NCBI GenBank assembly: GCA_005879255.1
Contig: VBKY01000059.1
Location: forward strand, 1 to 7,746
DNA length: 7,746 nucleotides
Source of the DNA: Deltaproteobacteria bacterium
GTDB lineage: Bacteria > Desulfobacterota_B > Binatia > UBA9968
Direction of reading: 5' to 3'
Below, one piece after another: positions 6,153-7,746 of the stretch (position 1 is the first letter of the stretch; each line of letters starts with the position of its first letter). The position numbers and the translations under genes were made by a program. Under the pieces are notes generated by a model. It was not told the DNA's origin. It ran no database searches and saw nothing but the letters and a program-made list of their open reading frames with translations.

Positions 6153-6902
6153 TTAGGCTGCGGAGTAGCCGAGCTGTACGGCTAATTTGCCGCGCAAAAA
6201 GAGCCGGGTGCGGTGCAGCCGGGTTTTTACCGCCGATACGGTAAGCCCCAGTGTAGCAGCGATTTCCTTGTCGCAAAGACTCTCGAGATCGCTCAGCACG
6301 ACAACGCTCTTATCGAGTGGTTTCAATTGAGCCAAAGCCTGCGCCAGCAACTCTTGCAATTCATGCTTGGCGTATTTCTCATCGAGCGTGTCGGACCAAT
6401 CTACTACTGGACGAACTGAGTGGTGTCCATCTTCTTGAAACTTCGGCAAAAATTCATCGTATTCGACTTCTTTGTTCTTTTTGCTGCTGCGGATCTTGCC
6501 CAGCGCGGCGTTCACTGTCAGCCGGTAAAGCCAGGTCGAGAACTGTGAATTGCCTTGGAATGATTTGGCTTTGCGGTAGACCGTCCAGAAGACGTCTTGG
6601 ATCACTTCTTCGGTATCAGCCGCTTCGCCTAGGATACGATGTGCGATGTTGTAGAGTTTTCCCGAGTAAATCTTGAAGATCGTTTCCAACGCGTCGTGAT
6701 CGCCGTCTTTTACTCGCCCGATGAGTCGAGCATCATCGGTCTCGGTCTTACGACGACGCGCCGCGCGGCCTGGTAAAGACGTTCTTACGGTTAGTTCACT
6801 GCCCATGGCGACGGCTTGGCGTCTCCCCATCGAAAAACTGCTATTTGCTACGTTGTGACTAAAGGATATAAGCGTCTCCCCGTGCTGTACGACGGTCTTC
6901 AT
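6153..6902 (-). CDS. ECF-family RNA polymerase sigma factor (sigma-70, RpoE-like)
   Basis: A 249-residue alternative sigma factor that directs RNA polymerase to a specific promoter set. Numbered from ATG 6902, region 2 covers about residues 56-138, including YSGKLYNIAHRILG, the acidic EEVIQDVFW segment and FSTWLYRLTVNAAL. Region 4 covers about 186-242 with helix-turn-helix CDKEIAATLGLTVSAVKTRL. There is no region 1.1 or 3, as expected of the ECF group. The N-terminus is unusual, with about 55 residues of low-complexity, Ser/Arg-rich sequence before region 2. Internal ATGs within that stretch could be the real start. A TTG at 6911, whose bases overlap the STAS stop codon, is another candidate. 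AGGAG lies 12 bases before the ATG and three before the TTG, so the start is unresolved. It sits between the STAS gene and a zinc-finger anti-sigma gene. Confidence 0.9.
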   Translation of the reverse strand: MKTVVQHGETLISFSHNVANSSFSMGRRQAVAMGSELTVRTSLPGRAARRRKTETDDARLIGRVKDGDHDALETIFKIYSGKLYNIAHRILGEAADTEEVIQDVFWTVYRKAKSFQGNSQFSTWLYRLTVNAALGKIRSSKKNKEVEYDEFLPKFQEDGHHSVRPVVDWSDTLDEKYAKHELQELLAQALAQLKPLDKSVVVLSDLESLCDKEIAATLGLTVSAVKTRLHRTRLFLRGKLAVQLGYSAA

Positions 6903-6907
6903 ACGGC

Positions 6908-7177
6908 TCAAGCTCTCCTGACTATTTCTAAAAGGGTGGCGATAAATGGCGAACAGTTAATGATGTTCAGTGATTTGCTTTGAAGGTTGGCGAGCCTTCG
7001 CGCAGCTTCCTCTTTCATGAAGTCGACGCCCGCCATGTCCACGATGATCATGCTTCGATGCTTTTTTTGGTGGCGGGCACAGGCTTCATCCAACTCGGAA
7101 AGTGATTCAACTGAGATCGTGCCATCGAGCCGAAGCCTTACTGTTTTTTCATTTTCGAGTTTTTCGGTTATCCGCAT
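6908..7177 (-). CDS. STAS-domain protein, anti-sigma-factor-antagonist type
   Basis: An 89-residue single-domain protein with the STAS pattern: a beta strand TVRLRLDGTIS at 12-22, a helix SLSELDEACARH at 25-36, a buried strand MIIVDMAGVDFM at 43-54, a helix at 56-67 and a final strand and helix with NIINCSPFIATLLEIVR. STAS proteins bind anti-sigma partners and are switched by serine phosphorylation. Here the loop after VDFM reads KEEAARRL, so the usual phospho-acceptor serine is absent. Two ATGs stand in tandem (7180 and 7177). I choose the second because GAGGA then lies six bases upstream. The stop lies five bases before the sigma-factor ATG, or overlaps its TTG alternative, so the two are probably translated from one message. 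It is the first gene of the minus-strand run. Confidence 0.8.
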   Translation of the reverse strand: MRITEKLENEKTVRLRLDGTISVESLSELDEACARHQKKHRSMIIVDMAGVDFMKEEAARRLANLQSKSLNIINCSPFIATLLEIVRRA

Positions 7178-7278
7178 CATGTTTCCTCGATGCCGGGTAA
7201 TACGCAGTCAGAGCACTGACCATGCCATTGAGTTAAGTAGTTGAAGGAGCAAGTTTTTGGTTGGGTATTAAGGAGATC

Positions 7279-7329
7279 ATTGCGGTATTTCATCGCGAAA
7301 TATCGCAATGATTGCGAAATATCACGATT
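7279..7329. promoter_or_regulatory. Cluster of inverted and direct repeats in the divergent intergenic region, probable operator
   Basis: Between the STAS gene and the plus-strand GAF gene lies a dense set of related half-sites. ATTGCGGTATTTC (7279-7291) and GAAATATCGCAAT (7297-7309) form a 13-base inverted repeat with one mismatch and a five-base centre. TCGCAATGATTGCGA (7303-7317) is a perfect 15-base palindrome. GCGAAATATC occurs at 7295-7304 and again at 7314-7323, 19 bases apart. The array ends 36 bases before the GTG start of the GAF gene. This fits cooperative binding of a dimeric regulator over that promoter, and perhaps over both divergent ones. Confidence 0.6.
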
Positions 7330-7365
7330 GGGGGTACGAGTTGGATTACCCGTTGGAGGCGAACA

Positions 7366-7746
7366 GTGAGTACGGTGCAGGAATCTCAAAGTGATGGGCT
7401 GGCAACCGGCGAACAAGCGTTGCATCACATCACCGAAGGCATCGCCGGAGCGACCGGAGAGCAATTCTTCCGCTCACTGGCGCAACATTTGGCCAATGCC
7501 CTCCAGGTGCGCTATGCGTTCGTCGCCGAATGCACCGACGATTCGCACGCACGAGTACGCACTCTCGCCTTCTGGCATGGCAATGGATTCGCCCAAAGCA
7601 TCGAATATCCGCTAATAGGTACGCCCTGTGAAAAGGTGATCGAAGGAAATGTTTATTCTTATCCCGAGGGGCTGCAGTTGCTATTCCCGGTGGATAAGGA
7701 TTTGGTCACGCTCGGTGTGGAGAGTTACGCCGGGGTGCCGCTCTTG
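7366..7746 (+). CDS. GAF-domain sensor or regulator (N-terminal part, cut by window edge)
   Basis: The only confident plus-strand gene. The start is GTG at 7366 with GGAGG six bases upstream. All 127 visible codons are open to the window edge. After about 20 variable residues the sequence matches the opening of a GAF domain: a helix ATGEQFFRSLAQHLANAL, the strand VRYAFVAEC, then TLAFWHGNGF, the PLIGTPCEKVIEG segment, a short VYSYPEG strand and ESYAGVPLL. GAF domains bind small ligands or cofactors and usually sit in front of histidine kinase, cyclic-di-GMP, phosphatase or sigma-54 activator modules, so the output domain lies outside the window. It diverges from the STAS/sigma cassette across a repeat-rich intergenic region. 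It may sense the signal for that cassette, but this rests only on position. Confidence 0.82.
   Translation, partial: MSTVQESQSDGLATGEQALHHITEGIAGATGEQFFRSLAQHLANALQVRYAFVAECTDDSHARVRTLAFWHGNGFAQSIEYPLIGTPCEKVIEGNVYSYPEGLQLLFPVDKDLVTLGVESYAGVPLL

Noticed and set aside
7279..7329. The repeat cluster as a small CRISPR array
   Set aside because: Units are about 10-15 bases, overlapping and palindromic, with no spacers of regular length and no cas genes.
7177..7464. 95-codon minus-strand frame running through the divergent promoter region and the start of the GAF gene
   Set aside because: It crosses the operator-like repeats and the well-supported GAF gene on the other strand, and shows no domain or RBS.

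Overview
The window looks like chromosomal DNA of a Gram-negative bacterium with roughly balanced base composition. Pointers are a lipobox lipoprotein, an ECF sigma factor with small zinc-finger (ZAS/zf-HC2) partners, and clear Shine-Dalgarno sites. Gene types suggest an environmental lineage such as Acidobacteriota or a soil or freshwater gammaproteobacterium, but I cannot fix the taxonomy from sequence alone. No rRNA, tRNA, CRISPR array or transposase is visible.

Nearly everything lies on the minus strand, so the genes read from right to left. The run starts with a regulatory cassette: a STAS-domain protein (7177-6908), an ECF sigma factor (6902-6153, almost touching it) and a soluble zinc-finger putative anti-sigma protein (6130-5819). 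Two small proteins with strong ribosome binding sites follow (5686-5483 and 5197-4958). Then comes a second zinc-finger protein (about 4895-4554) that lacks a normal in-frame start codon. After these come the effector-type genes: a zinc-dependent glucose 1-dehydrogenase-like enzyme (4457-3345), a TPR lipoprotein (3034-2420) and an aquaporin-family channel with an NPS/NPA motif pair and a Cys/His-rich tail (2288-1506). Directly behind the aquaporin stop codon, in the same frame, is a 72-codon remnant homologous to the C-terminus of the TPR lipoprotein (1505-1290). A mannose-1-phosphate guanylyltransferase-type nucleotidyltransferase (955-1) runs off the left edge.

The only plus-strand gene begins at 7366: a GAF-domain protein cut by the right edge. 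It diverges from the STAS/sigma cassette, and the shared intergenic region carries a cluster of inverted and direct repeats (7279-7329) that looks like a multi-site operator.

Inference: this may be a stress-response island in which a STAS protein, an ECF sigma factor and two cytoplasmic ZAS proteins control small proteins, a sugar dehydrogenase, an envelope lipoprotein and a water or small-solute channel. The points most worth checking are the non-canonical start or slippery site of the second zinc-finger gene, the in-frame lipoprotein tail behind the aquaporin, the STAS domain with glutamates where the phosphorylated serine normally lies, and the divergent operator array.
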